Of a stretch of 64,000 bases of DNA, positions 34,005 to 42,524 are shown one piece after another (the stretch's first letter is position 1; every line of letters starts with the position of its first letter). Source of the DNA: Oscillospiraceae bacterium. GTDB taxonomy: Bacteria > Bacillota > Clostridia > Oscillospirales > Oscillospiraceae. Location: positions 1-64,000 of the forward strand of contig SVLH01000002.1 of NCBI GenBank assembly GCA_015068025.1, written 5' to 3'. The notes under the pieces were generated by a model, which was not told the DNA's origin, did not search any database, and saw nothing but the letters and a program-made list of their open reading frames with translations. A program made the position numbers and the translations under genes.

Positions 34005-34033
34005 ACCATAACACACCTGATGCGGAAAAGCAA
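34005..34033 (-). promoter_or_regulatory. Candidate promoter of murA
   Basis: On the minus strand TTGCTT (34028-34033), 17-base spacer, TATGGT (34005-34010), with a leader of about 145 bases before murA. Confidence 0.45.
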
Positions 34034-34071
34034 ACCTTTCCTGTCGGTTCACACAAAAAACAACGGGAGGA

Positions 34072-34881
34072 TCAGCCTGTGCTGACAGCGCCGGTCACGC
34101 AGTCTACATAGTATTTTGCAATGTCCGTTTCGATGCACCATGCGGGGGTCAGAGACAGGGAAACGGCGCTGCTTTCCAGTTCGTAGCAGAGGTCGATTTT
34201 CGTGACCGCGGAGGCCGACGCGCCGCTTTCTCTGCGGTATTGCTGGAAGGTAATCAGCGCAGCGGATGCGGTAAGAGGATCTTTCTGGAGCGGTACGGCA
34301 GTGCCGGCGGAGGGCAGCAGCGTCCCGCTGACGGAGGCCAGCACACCTTCGGTGATCACAAAGGTGACGGTGCAGTTGTACACGGAAAAACCGTTGTGAA
34401 CGGCGGTGGCCACGGCCGTTCCGCTGCCCTGTGCGTCCAGCGTAAAGACGAGAGCATCGTATGAGAAGGTGCGGCAGAAACTGCGGCAGAACGCCTCGGT
34501 GTCGCTCCGGGCGGGGATGCCGGTGATGTCAAAGCTGCCGCTGGAGCGGAATTGTGCGGTACCGGAACTGCCGGTATAGACGGCGTGAAGGCTGTCGCTT
34601 TCCCCCTCCTGGGGCAGCGCATCACCCAGGAAAAAGGCGGCGACTTCGCGTTCCCGGGCAAGATCTCTGGTAAAGGACAAGCCGGCGGGAGGCGTGGCGG
34701 AGGAGAATGCGTCCGCATAGAGGATCATGTCGTCTTCGGCAAAGAGGGCGGTGAGCTGATCCACCGTCCGGCTGCGGGCAGAGCGAACCGCGGCTTCCCG
34801 AATGACCAGCGCACTTAAAAGAAAGCCGTTGAGCAGCAGCAAGATGATAATGATGATATTTTTCAGCCGATGACGATCCAT
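34072..34881 (-). CDS. WalI (YycI)-like membrane protein
   Basis: A 269-residue protein with a single N-terminal membrane helix (DRHRLKNIIIIILLLLNGFL, residues 2-21) and an extracellular domain. The N-terminal pattern, size and position after the WalH-like gene match YycI of the WalRK operon, which holds the WalK kinase in check at the membrane. Sequence beyond the anchor is divergent, so the call rests on context and topology. Confidence 0.72.
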   Translation of the reverse strand: MDRHRLKNIIIIILLLLNGFLLSALVIREAAVRSARSRTVDQLTALFAEDDMILYADAFSSATPPAGLSFTRDLAREREVAAFFLGDALPQEGESDSLHAVYTGSSGTAQFRSSGSFDITGIPARSDTEAFCRSFCRTFSYDALVFTLDAQGSGTAVATAVHNGFSVYNCTVTFVITEGVLASVSGTLLPSAGTAVPLQKDPLTASAALITFQQYRRESGASASAVTKIDLCYELESSAVSLSLTPAWCIETDIAKYYVDCVTGAVSTG

Positions 34882-34904
34882 GGATCCACCACCTTATAAG
34901 CGAA

Positions 34905-36185
34905 CTAGTCCAGCAGCCAGCCTGCGCTGACCGTGCCGGAGCCGGTATCGGCATAGCCGATGGAGAGGTCAGTAAGGGGCTCGTTTTCTGCGATGGCCAG
35001 CATCTGCTGTATGGGCAGAAGCAGGGAAGTGCTTCCGGAGGAAGCATATTGCCGCAGGCGCAGAGTGATTTCCGATATGGTGCTGCCGGTAAGGGTCACA
35101 ACGGCGGCGCTGTCCCCATCGGAAAAGCGGATGGGAACACCGTGCGCCTGATAGTCAAACGTGAGAACAGTCGTATTTTGTGTTTGCTCGATGCTTTGCA
35201 GATACAGCGAGGCCTCGCCGGCGGTACTGCCCAGCAGGGAACGGAGCAGTGCGGCAGCGCCTGTTACGCATTCCGGAAGGGTCGGTTCCGTTCCGGCGGT
35301 GTCGATGCGCAGCTCGGCGTAGCTGGAGTTGTCCTGATAATAAACGGTTCCGTCGGGGCGGAGGTGCAGCGTGCGGCCGTTTTCTTCAATGAATTCCGTG
35401 CCGCTGGAGTCGGTGTAGCGGAACTTGGTATTGGGGTTGAAGTGAAGCGCAGACAGCAGCTGTGCGTTTTCGGAGAAATAGGGTACGGTGCTGCTCAAAA
35501 CCGGCAGAGACGGTGTGGTATCCGGCAGCAGCGAACAGGGGGAAAGGGTTTTGGCTGCAGGGGCAGCATCTGCGATATCCATGACGAAGCGGGCGTTGCC
35601 CAGTTCGTAATAGCTCAGGATCTCCTCCAGCGCCTGTGCGGAAAGGGCGGTGCCGCATTTCAGATAGCGGGCGTCGCCGTCCCAGTAGAACAGCACCACG
35701 CCGTCCTCTGCGGCGGAGAGGATCACCTGTCTGGCAGGGGTGGAGAGAGTGCTTGCGGCGTCCATCATGCCTGCCAGTACAGGCAGAGGCAGAGGGGTGC
35801 GGAAATCGTAAAAAACAGAAATCGTCTGCACCGCATCCAGAAAGTCCTGCTCGGTGACAGCGGAGGTGAGCGCGGCAGTCTGCAGCGCGGTGCCGAGCAG
35901 CTGGGCCAGCGGCTTGAAATCCTCGTCGGCGGTGGTGGCGGCCACGGAACCGTATCGGCCGTAAGCGCCGGTGACGGCGACCTGCACGGGTGCCGACAGG
36001 GCGGTGGTGGCTGCGGTTGTCTGTGTCGACTGTGTGGACGGAGCCGAAAAGATGTCAAAGAAACCGGAGTTTGCGCCCAGATGATAAAACTGACTTTGGA
36101 CGAACAGCACCACGGCGGAAAGGGACAGCAGGGTAATGGCGATGTTTTGCAGAAAGTCGCGGCGGCTCTGTGACGGTTCGTTCAT
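34905..36185 (-). CDS. WalH (YycH)-like membrane protein
   Basis: A 426-residue protein with an N-terminal cytoplasmic tail (MNEPSQSRRDFLQN), one membrane helix (about residues 16-29) and a long extracellular part beginning with a Thr/Ala/Ser-rich linker. The topology, length and position immediately after walK fit YycH. YycH and YycI act together on WalK. The sequence is poorly conserved in the family; I see no enzymatic motif. The stop is 23 bases from the next gene. Confidence 0.72.
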   Translation of the reverse strand: MNEPSQSRRDFLQNIAITLLSLSAVVLFVQSQFYHLGANSGFFDIFSAPSTQSTQTTAATTALSAPVQVAVTGAYGRYGSVAATTADEDFKPLAQLLGTALQTAALTSAVTEQDFLDAVQTISVFYDFRTPLPLPVLAGMMDAASTLSTPARQVILSAAEDGVVLFYWDGDARYLKCGTALSAQALEEILSYYELGNARFVMDIADAAPAAKTLSPCSLLPDTTPSLPVLSSTVPYFSENAQLLSALHFNPNTKFRYTDSSGTEFIEENGRTLHLRPDGTVYYQDNSSYAELRIDTAGTEPTLPECVTGAAALLRSLLGSTAGEASLYLQSIEQTQNTTVLTFDYQAHGVPIRFSDGDSAAVVTLTGSTISEITLRLRQYASSGSTSLLLPIQQMLAIAENEPLTDLSIGYADTGSGTVSAGWLLD

Positions 36186-36215
36186 GCTGTCCCTCCTTTC
36201 ATTCGGCGATGGAAA

Positions 36216-38021
36216 TCAGTTGTTGGGTTGGGGCGGATTGATGGGAAGGGTCAGGCGGATCGTAGTGCCCTTGCCCTCATGGGGGGCAAGCGCGAGGGTG
36301 CCGCTGTGGCGCAGCACGATCTCCCGTGCGATGGAGAGGCCGAGGCCGGTGCCGCCGGACTCTCTGGAACGGGCCTTGTCCACGCGGTAGAAGCGGTCGA
36401 AGATCCGCTCCCGATCCTTTTCGGGGATGCCGATACCGGTATCCGAGACCTCCATCCAGACGGAATCCTCGATGACGCCGGCGGTGACGGTGATGCTGCC
36501 GCCGTCGGGCGTGTATTTGATGGCGTTGCCGATGATGTTCATCATAACCTGTTCCAGCCGGCTGCGGTCGCCGGTGACCAGCGGCAGATCCGCCGGGGCG
36601 TCGCAGGAGAACTGATGTCCCCGCTGCTGTGCGTTCAATGCGTTGGCGCGCACCACGCTTGCGATGGCGTCCCCGAAGGGGAAGCGGGAGAAGAGCAGCT
36701 CGGCGTTGCCGGAGTCCAGCCGGGAGAGAGTCAGAAGATCCTGCACGATATGGGTCATGCGGTCCGTTTCGGTGATGATGATGTCCAGAAAGCTGTTGGC
36801 CATGTCCAGAGGGATGTCCCCGCCGCTGTCGCGGAGGGTCTCGGCGTAGCTGCGGACATTGGTCAGGGGCGTGCGAAGCTCGTGGGATACGTTGGCGACG
36901 AATTCCTTGCGGCGTTCCTCACTGCGGTGCTGCTCCGTCACGTCGTGGAGCATAATGATGACACCGCCCTGCTCGGCGTTGGAGAAGGGGGCAAGGTACA
37001 GTTCCAGCGTCCGCTCGCCCACGGAGAGGACATCCTCTACATAGTTGGGGCGGTGCAGCGCCAGAATCTGCTCAAAGGGATGCAGATCGCCCAGCAGTTC
37101 TTCGTAGGTGCAGTCGGATGCCACCGTCCGCTGCAGCAGTTCGTTGGCTGCGGGATTGCAGTGGATCAGGCGGCCGGCATGGTCAAAGGCCACCACGCCG
37201 TCCGTCATATGGAGGAACAGCGTGTCCAGCTTGTTGCGCTCGTTTTCCATGGCGGTCAGGGTGGATTGCAGCACGCCGGCCATCTCGTTGAAGGTGCCGG
37301 TCAGGATGCCGATCTCGTCCGTGGATTCCACCGGCAGTGCGCTGTCAAAGTCGCCTGCCGCCACGCGCTCTGCGCCGGCGGTCAGCTTTTCAATGGGGTC
37401 CACCATGGTCTTTGACAGCAGGAAGCTGAGCAAAACGGAGATGAGCAGACCGATGACCAACGCCTGCATGATGATGAAGAACAGCTGGTCGTTCAGGCCG
37501 GAGACTGTGTCCTTGTTGTCCAAGATATAGATGATGAACGCGTTGTCGCCGCCCATGATGGGAATGGCCACATCCATGTAGTCCGAGGCGATGTCGCTCC
37601 GGTCACCCACCAGCGTTTCGTCGCCCTGCACCACGGCATTCCGCGCGGTCAGCAAATTGGCGCTCTGCTCACGGGGCAGGGAGGCGGCGTCCGCAGAGCC
37701 CACGAGATAGGTGCCGGTGGTGCCGTCCAGCACGAAGAAGTTGCGGGAACGGTAGTCGATGCCCAGATTACCGGCGTTGGAGTCCAGCATGTTGCGGATA
37801 CGCTCGGCGCCGTCCGGCTGTGCCGCTTCGCTGCGCAGGGAAGCGACAAAATCGCGGCTGTCCTCGCCGAACACATCACTCATCTGCTGGTAGAATGTGT
37901 TGATATAGAAATTGGAAACGCTGGTGGTCAGAAAGGTGCCCATCACAGCCATCAGCGACAGGATAAGCAGCAGCAGAATCAGCGTCAGTTTCATGTGCAG
38001 ACTGCGGAACAAGGTATTCAC
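36216..38021 (-). CDS. walK: Sensor histidine kinase WalK
   Basis: A 601-residue membrane kinase. Helix 1 (about 12-32), an extracellular sensor domain (about 35-180), helix 2 (about 181-203), HAMP (to about 255), PAS (about 265-365), HisKA with phospho-acceptor His380 in [10 protein letters not shown], and the ATPase domain with [20 protein letters not shown] and [10 protein letters not shown] cytoplasmic PAS zinc site like that described in Staphylococcus aureus WalK is conserved: His271, Asp274, His359 and Glu363. It regulates wall hydrolases through the adjacent WalR. The gene begins 23 bases after walR. Confidence 0.93.
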   Translation of the reverse strand: MNTLFRSLHMKLTLILLLLILSLMAVMGTFLTTSVSNFYINTFYQQMSDVFGEDSRDFVASLRSEAAQPDGAERIRNMLDSNAGNLGIDYRSRNFFVLDGTTGTYLVGSADAASLPREQSANLLTARNAVVQGDETLVGDRSDIASDYMDVAIPIMGGDNAFIIYILDNKDTVSGLNDQLFFIIMQALVIGLLISVLLSFLLSKTMVDPIEKLTAGAERVAAGDFDSALPVESTDEIGILTGTFNEMAGVLQSTLTAMENERNKLDTLFLHMTDGVVAFDHAGRLIHCNPAANELLQRTVASDCTYEELLGDLHPFEQILALHRPNYVEDVLSVGERTLELYLAPFSNAEQGGVIIMLHDVTEQHRSEERRKEFVANVSHELRTPLTNVRSYAETLRDSGGDIPLDMANSFLDIIITETDRMTHIVQDLLTLSRLDSGNAELLFSRFPFGDAIASVVRANALNAQQRGHQFSCDAPADLPLVTGDRSRLEQVMMNIIGNAIKYTPDGGSITVTAGVIEDSVWMEVSDTGIGIPEKDRERIFDRFYRVDKARSRESGGTGLGLSIAREIVLRHSGTLALAPHEGKGTTIRLTLPINPPQPNN

Positions 38022-38044
38022 CGTCCTTTACAAGGGAACGTACT

Positions 38045-38758
38045 TTACACGGAAAAATAGTATCCCACGCCGCGGCGGGTCAGAATGTAGACGGGGTTGG
38101 CGGGGTCGGCCTCGATCTTTTCCCGCAGGCGGCGGACGGTGACATCCACCGTGCGCACGTCGCTGCCCACATAGCCGTAGTTCCAGACCTGTTCCATCAG
38201 ATCCACGCGGGAATAGACCTTGTTGGGGTGGCTGGCAAGGAAGGTGAGCAGCTCGTATTCCCGCTGGGTCAGTTCCACCACCGCGCCGCCGCGGAAGACC
38301 TGATGGCTGTCCGTGTTGATGGAAAGTTCGCCGGCCACGGGCATGGCGCTGGCTGCGGCGGAGGCGGCGGAAGCAGGCGCTGCCATGCCGCTGCGGCGGA
38401 TGTTGGCGCCGATGCGGGCAGAAAGCTCCCGCATGGAGAAGGGCTTGGTGATATAGTCGTCTGCGCCGATCTCCAGCCCCAGAACCTTGTCGGACTCTTC
38501 CTCCCGGGCGGTGAGGATGATGACGGGGACATTGTTGCCCTCGGCGCGCAGCGTCTTGCACACGTCGAAGCCGATCATTTTCGGCAGCATCACGTCCAGC
38601 AGGATCAGATCCGGGTTTTCCGTGCGGGCCTTATTCAATCCGTCCTCGCCATCATAGGCCTCGCAGGTGCGGAAGCCTTCCCGCTGGAGGTTGAAGCGCA
38701 GAATATCCACAATGTTCTTTTCGTCCTCTACGATGAGGATGGTTTTCTGACTGTTCAT
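38045..38758 (-). CDS. walR: Response regulator WalR (OmpR family)
   Basis: A 237-residue DNA-binding regulator. The receiver domain has acidic residues EDE (11-13), phospho-acceptor Asp55 in LLDVMLPK and Lys in ADDYITKPF. An Ala/Ser-rich linker (about 127-145) is unusual in its run of AAS repeats. The winged-helix output domain contains LTQREYELLTFLASHPNKVYSR and the recognition helix SDVRTVDVTVRRLREKIE, both typical of WalR/PhoB. It controls murein hydrolase genes; ddh, pdaA and sleB-like genes in this window are possible targets. Confidence 0.93.
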   Translation of the reverse strand: MNSQKTILIVEDEKNIVDILRFNLQREGFRTCEAYDGEDGLNKARTENPDLILLDVMLPKMIGFDVCKTLRAEGNNVPVIILTAREEESDKVLGLEIGADDYITKPFSMRELSARIGANIRRSGMAAPASAASAAASAMPVAGELSINTDSHQVFRGGAVVELTQREYELLTFLASHPNKVYSRVDLMEQVWNYGYVGSDVRTVDVTVRRLREKIEADPANPVYILTRRGVGYYFSV

Positions 38759-38788
38759 AAGTGAACCTCCCGAAACGTCTTTTAAGAA

Positions 38789-39328
38789 TCAAAGGTCGAA
38801 TTGCAGCTTGGCCTTCAGTACGGCGGTCACGGTCTTGGCGTCTTCGATTTCGCCTGCCATGCAGCGGCGCAGCAACTCGTCGAAGGGGATACGCTCCACA
38901 TTCAAAAATTCGTCCGGATCCAGCGCCTGCTGTTCAAAGCGCAGTCCTCTGGCAAAAAACAGATACAGCACCTCGCTGTAGCAACCCGGAGAGGGAAGAA
39001 TGCAGCCGAGGGGGATGAATTCCTCCGGCACGGCGCCGGTCTCCTCCCGCAGTTCACGGAGAGCGCCTGCTGTCGGGTCTTCTCCCGCGTCCAGCTTGCC
39101 GGCGGGGATCTCCGGCATCAGTTTGCCGAATACATAGCGGTACTGGGTGACCAGCAGGGCGTTGTTGTTTTCGTCCAGCGCCAGCACCGCCACGCCGCCG
39201 TTGTGTTCCACCACCTCGCGATAGGCGGTGTGCCCGTTGGGCAGCAGCACTTCGTCCACATGGACGCTGACGATGCGGCCGTGGAATTTCTCTTCACGCC
39301 GCAGCGTTTTTTCGGTCAGATCCGTCAT
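38789..39328 (-). CDS. nudF: ADP-ribose pyrophosphatase (NUDIX hydrolase)
   Basis: A 179-residue hydrolase of the NUDIX superfamily, expected to split ADP-ribose into AMP and ribose-5-phosphate. The NUDIX box is GALRELREETGAVPEEF at about residues 87-103; the preceding EIPAGKLDAGEDP block is typical of the ADPRase group. GGGAGGG precedes the ATG. It is the first gene of the minus-strand unit leading into walR, with 30 bases between them. Confidence 0.92.
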   Translation of the reverse strand: MTDLTEKTLRREEKFHGRIVSVHVDEVLLPNGHTAYREVVEHNGGVAVLALDENNNALLVTQYRYVFGKLMPEIPAGKLDAGEDPTAGALRELREETGAVPEEFIPLGCILPSPGCYSEVLYLFFARGLRFEQQALDPDEFLNVERIPFDELLRRCMAGEIEDAKTVTAVLKAKLQFDL

Positions 39329-39379
39329 TGGCCAGTTCCCTCCCGGTTAACTTTGCCGAAACATAGTTATAATCACTTT

Positions 39380-39408
39380 ATTATATCACAGGAAGTGTCC
39401 GTTGCCAA
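39380..39408 (-). promoter_or_regulatory. Promoter of nudF and the wal cluster
   Basis: On the minus strand TTGGCA (39403-39408), 17-base spacer, TATAAT (39380-39385). It is back to back with the smpB promoter. Confidence 0.75.
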
Positions 39409-39422
39409 GTCCGCTCTTTCTC

Positions 39423-39451
39423 TTGAAGATTGCAAAAAACCGTGATATACT
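39423..39451 (+). promoter_or_regulatory. Promoter of smpB
   Basis: TTGAAG (39423-39428), 17-base spacer, TATACT (39446-39451). The predicted start is only about 18 bases before the GTG codon, so the leader is very short. Confidence 0.7.
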
Positions 39452-39475
39452 ATAAAAACTTTCCAATGAAACGAG

Positions 39476-39949
39476 GTGAGTTCCACGGAGAAAAAGGGGA
39501 TCAAAATTGCAGCCCAAAACCGCAAGGCTTTCCACGATTACTTCGTGGAGGATCGCTACGAGGCGGGCATCGAACTGTTCGGTACGGAGGTCAAGTCGAT
39601 CCGTGCCGGCACGCTGAACCTGAAAGACTCCTACTGCACCGTCAAGGACGGTGAGATGTTCGTTCACAGCATGCACATATCGCCCTACGAAAAGGGGAAC
39701 ATCTTCAATCGTGACCCTGTCCGCACCCGCAGACTGCTGATGCACAAGCGGGAGATCCGCAAACTCCACGCCCTCATCAAGCAGGATGGCTACACGCTGG
39801 TGCCGCTGTCCGTCTATTTCAAGGATGCCCGGGTCAAGGTGGAGATCGGCCTGTGCAAGGGCAAGAAAAATTACGACAAGCGGGACGCCACCGCAGCGCG
39901 CGATGCGAAGCGGGAGATCGACCGCACCATGAAAGAAAGGAATCGATAA
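39476..39949 (+). CDS. smpB: SsrA-binding protein SmpB
   Basis: A 157-residue OB-fold protein that delivers tmRNA to stalled ribosomes. The hallmark motifs are IAAQNRKAFHDYFVED, GIELFGTEVKSIRAG, the HISPYEKGNIFNRDP segment, RKLLMHKREI-like RRLLMHKREIRKL, and the basic KGKKNYDKRD tail. The start is GTG with a weak upstream site, and no ATG lies in frame before the conserved region. Its RNA partner gene ssrA lies 1.5 kb downstream on the same strand, with two short genes between. Confidence 0.95.
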   Translation: MSSTEKKGIKIAAQNRKAFHDYFVEDRYEAGIELFGTEVKSIRAGTLNLKDSYCTVKDGEMFVHSMHISPYEKGNIFNRDPVRTRRLLMHKREIRKLHALIKQDGYTLVPLSVYFKDARVKVEIGLCKGKKNYDKRDATAARDAKREIDRTMKERNR

Positions 39950-39951
39950 CC

Positions 39952-40476
39952 ATGTCCAACCCCATTGTTACCATCACCATGGAAGACGGCCGTGTGATGC
40001 GCGGCGAGCTGTATCCCGAAAAGGCTCCCAACACCGTCAACAACTTCATTTCTCTGGCCAACCAGGGCTATTATGACGGCCTGATCTTCCACCGCGTCAT
40101 CCCCGGCTTCATGATCCAGGGCGGCTGCCCCAACGGCACCGGCATGGGCGGCCCCGGCTACCAGATCCACGGCGAGTTCGCCGGCAACGGCTTTACACAG
40201 AACGATCTGCTGCATACCACCGGCGTGCTGTCCATGGCCCGTACCATGGCTCCCAACTCTGCCGGCAGCCAGTTCTTCGTCATGGTGGCACCCGCCCCTC
40301 ATCTGGATGGTCAGTATGCTGCTTTTGGCAAGATCACCGAGGGTGAGCAGATCGCCATCGACATCTCCCGCGTCCAGCGCAATATGTTCAACGACAAGCC
40401 CAAGAAGGATGTGGTGATCGCTTCCATCCGTGTGGACACGCTGGGTGTGGAGTATCCCGCCCCCGAGACCCACTGA
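39952..40476 (+). CDS. Peptidyl-prolyl cis-trans isomerase (cyclophilin type)
   Basis: A 174-residue cytoplasmic cyclophilin with no signal peptide. Active-site residues lie in FHRVIPGFMIQGG (Arg, Phe), NSAGSQFFVMVAPAPHLDG and AFGKITEG. It catalyses proline isomerisation during folding. It starts 3 bases after smpB, giving a tight gene pair; AAAGGA is inside the smpB tail. The substrate is not predictable. Confidence 0.95.
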   Translation: MSNPIVTITMEDGRVMRGELYPEKAPNTVNNFISLANQGYYDGLIFHRVIPGFMIQGGCPNGTGMGGPGYQIHGEFAGNGFTQNDLLHTTGVLSMARTMAPNSAGSQFFVMVAPAPHLDGQYAAFGKITEGEQIAIDISRVQRNMFNDKPKKDVVIASIRVDTLGVEYPAPETH

Positions 40477-40499
40477 TTTCGAACAAAGGAGGCGGTTTG

Positions 40500-41258
40500 G
40501 TGAAAACTGCCATTATTACCGGCGCTTCCACCGGTCTGGGACGGGAGTTTGTCCGCCGTCTGGCGGATGTGTTCCCGGAAGTGGAGTGCTGCTGGCTCAT
40601 CGCCCGTCGGACGGAGCAGTTACAGGAAACGGCAGCTCTTTTATCCGGCAAGCGAGTGGAGTGCATTTCGCTGGATCTGTGCGATCCGGCCTCTTTTGCG
40701 GTGCTGCAGGACAAGCTGGCAACGGAAAAGCCGGAGGTCAGTATCCTCGTCAATAACGCCGGCTGTGGATATCTGGGCAACGTCGGGGAGGTGGATACGG
40801 CCTCCCAGACCCGTATGATCGATTTGAATCTGCGGGCGCTGACCGCCGTGACCAATCTGGTTCTGCCCTATATGGGGCGCGGAAGCCGCATCCTGAATGT
40901 GTCCTCCATCGCATCCTTCTGTCCCAATCCGCGGATGGCAGTCTACTCCGCCACCAAGGCGTTTGTGAGCTCCTTCACTGTAGGTATCAGCGAGGAATTG
41001 AAGCCCAGGGGCATTACCGCCACGGCGGTCTGCCCCGGTCCTATGCAGACCGAGTTTCTGGATGTGGGCAACATCACGGGCAACTCCAAGATGTTCCGGA
41101 TGCTGCCCTACTGCAATCAGGAGCAGGTGGCAGGCGGTGCGCTGCGAGCTGCAAAAGCAGGGTGCACAATCTATACGCCGAAGCTGTTCTATAAGTTTTA
41201 CCGCGTGCTGGCAAAAATCGTGCCGGTAAAGCTGATGGTCAAATTTACCAAGACTTAA
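40500..41258 (+). CDS. Short-chain dehydrogenase/reductase
   Basis: A 252-residue Rossmann-fold oxidoreductase. The cofactor motif is TGASTGLGRE; the NNAG motif is VNNAGCGYLG; the catalytic triad uses the Ser in NVSSIASF and YSATK. It belongs to the classical SDR group similar to YqjQ/DltE-like enzymes. GTG 40500 is used for its AAAGGAGG at 7 bases; TTG 40497 is also in frame. The substrate is unknown. A hairpin follows the stop. Confidence 0.88.
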   Translation: MKTAIITGASTGLGREFVRRLADVFPEVECCWLIARRTEQLQETAALLSGKRVECISLDLCDPASFAVLQDKLATEKPEVSILVNNAGCGYLGNVGEVDTASQTRMIDLNLRALTAVTNLVLPYMGRGSRILNVSSIASFCPNPRMAVYSATKAFVSSFTVGISEELKPRGITATAVCPGPMQTEFLDVGNITGNSKMFRMLPYCNQEQVAGGALRAAKAGCTIYTPKLFYKFYRVLAKIVPVKLMVKFTKT

Positions 41259-41272
41259 ATTCACGGAATTGT

Positions 41273-41303
41273 AACATACTTCCTCCGGGAAGTATGTTAT
41301 AAT
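41273..41303 (+). promoter_or_regulatory. 11-bp inverted repeat overlapping an extended -10, upstream of ssrA
   Basis: AACATACTTCC (41273-41283) and GGAAGTATGTT (41288-41298) form a perfect stem with a TCCG loop. The right arm runs straight into TGT-TATAAT (41295-41303), an extended -10 element. It could be a weak terminator of the SDR gene, the ssrA promoter with an operator, or both. Nothing else promoter-like was seen between here and ssrA. The 160 bases between hold an AATCCG/CGGATT hairpin (about 41360-41385). Confidence 0.5.
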
Positions 41304-41464
41304 CTCCATTGCAATCCCAAATCCTGTACCTGAAAAGGAACCCAACGGTCTCCAAAATCCGAGCGAAACCCAGCGGAGCGGATTCGCGAGGAAGAGGAGA
41401 TGCAACGGAATGAGTAAGCTTTGGCTAAAGGCCGAAGCGAACGATATGGAGTTTGCATCGACGA

Positions 41465-41828
41465 GGGGGTGTACCGGTTTCGACGGGGGTATGGAGGCGG
41501 GACAAGCGGGCGGATGCGCCTGACATCCTTAAAACGGGCAATTTATAAATTAAATAACAACAACACTGTTGCTGTTGCTGCCTAATTAAAGGCGGCCGTC
41601 TGAACCGGAGAGGCCACAGGCCGGGGAAGGCGTCGTTGATGTGGCGTCCGTGAGGCGGGAAAGAGTTGACCCGCCCACGCATCATGACTCTTACCTGAAC
41701 AGGCGGCGTGACGGCTTGCCGTCTGGGATGGGAACAGGGAGGAAGACTCCCGCAATAACCGTCTGCGCCCGGAGAAAGTCCCGTTAAAGTGCTTTCGGAC
41801 GGGGGTTCAACTCCCCCCACCTCCACCA
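41465..41828 (+). ncRNA. ssrA: Transfer-messenger RNA
   Basis: A 364-base tmRNA. The 5' end GGGGGTG pairs with CACCTCC near the 3' end (one G-U), followed by encoded ACCA. The D-analogue block GTACCGGTTTCGACGGGG and T-arm GGGGGTTCAACTCCCCC are canonical. The messenger part is inferred to resume at GCA 41538 and end at TAA 41583; the encoded tag would read AIYKLNNNNTVAVAA. Pseudoknot-like repeats fill 41590-41780. SmpB is encoded 1.5 kb upstream. The tag differs from the common ALAA-ended form. The 3' end is a well-known integration site, and a mobile scar follows. Confidence 0.95.
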
Positions 41829-41903
41829 ACGTGGTATAAAGCGAACACCTACTACTTCAAAGGTGGCTTTGCTGTAACGGTTTGGCTTTAATACCATCAC
41901 AGA

Positions 41904-41945
41904 AAAAGAACGGCTTTCCAATCACGGAAAGCCGTCTTTTTATTT
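41904..41945. terminator. Terminator between ssrA and the PH-domain gene
   Basis: ACGGCTTTCC / GGAAAGCCGT with a 6-base loop, flanked by AAAAAGA and CTTTTTATTTT. It can serve ssrA and the convergent PH-domain gene. Confidence 0.85.
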
Positions 41946-41960
41946 TCCAAAAGATTAAAG

Positions 41961-42335
41961 TTAAAGTACAAGTTCAGATATCATACGGCAGATCTCTGCA
42001 ACATTTGCGCTGCTAACAAAATCAAACTTTACGCGACCAAGCCCAGAAAACCACAGTTCTAATTCGCTATCCAAATCAAGAACACCCGCAGTTTCTACGC
42101 TGAACGCTTGAATTTTACTGTAAGGAAGCGAAGTATAATCAATCTTCTTCCCTGTAATGCCCTGTACATTGATCGCAAAAATTCGCTTATTTGTGAAAAC
42201 AACACCGTCACGAACGGTTTTAAAGCTGCCAAGTATTTGCTCACCAGACACAAACATTGGAGAAATCGTCTTTATGAAAGTTTCATTATCAACAGGTCTG
42301 AGTTTAAGAAATTCTGCATTTTTAAAATCGATCAT
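41961..42335 (-). CDS. Bacterial PH-domain protein
   Basis: A 124-residue protein whose core, ILGSFKTVRDGVVFTNKRIFAINVQG..KKIDYTSLPYSKI, matches bacterial PH (bPH_1, YyaB-like) domains: a strand pair, a 'TNKRI' turn and a final helix. Many are of unknown role. The gene and its flanks are lower in GC than the surroundings, pointing to acquisition. ATG 42335 is chosen for its GAAAGGAAG site. It carries a strong promoter and a shared terminator, so it is intact and self-contained. It lies just beyond the ssrA 3' end. Confidence 0.7.
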   Translation of the reverse strand: MIDFKNAEFLKLRPVDNETFIKTISPMFVSGEQILGSFKTVRDGVVFTNKRIFAINVQGITGKKIDYTSLPYSKIQAFSVETAGVLDLDSELELWFSGLGRVKFDFVSSANVAEICRMISELVL

Positions 42336-42382
42336 ATTCCGTCTTCCTTTCATTTTGTAATGGTTGCTTTAAGTACACTATT

Positions 42383-42411
42383 ATCTTAATATCAAGGCTA
42401 ATATTTGTCAA
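42383..42411 (-). promoter_or_regulatory. Promoter of the PH-domain gene
   Basis: On the minus strand TTGACA (42406-42411), 17-base spacer, TAAGAT (42383-42388). Confidence 0.7.
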
Positions 42412-42495
42412 TATTGGACAACTGCATCATCTTTGTGGCAAGAGAAAACCGCCCGACAAATGCCGGACGGCTTCCCTTTTGAAAGGAGAAATTCT

Positions 42496-42522
42496 ATGTC
42501 TGCCCTACAGGGGGACAAGTAA
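42496..42522 (+). other. Nine-codon open frame with a good ribosome site (relic or leader)
   Basis: GAAAGGAG is followed 5 bases later by ATG and a short frame encoding MSALQGDK before TAA. Directly downstream the minus-strand mobile-element remnant begins, so this may be the 5' end of a gene cut off by deletion, or a leader peptide. No function is claimed. Confidence 0.3.
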
Positions 42523-42524
42523 AT

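Noticed and set aside
41410-41523. Short frame MSKLWLKAEAND running into ssrA
   Set aside because: It runs through the conserved tmRNA 5' end and its Shine-Dalgarno is too far upstream. A leader function cannot be excluded but is not supported.
41425-41829. Minus-strand open frame antisense to ssrA, protein beginning MVEVGGVEPPSES
   Set aside because: It lies wholly on the reverse of the tmRNA gene, including its T-arm and acceptor stem. Antisense frames of this type are a known annotation artefact.
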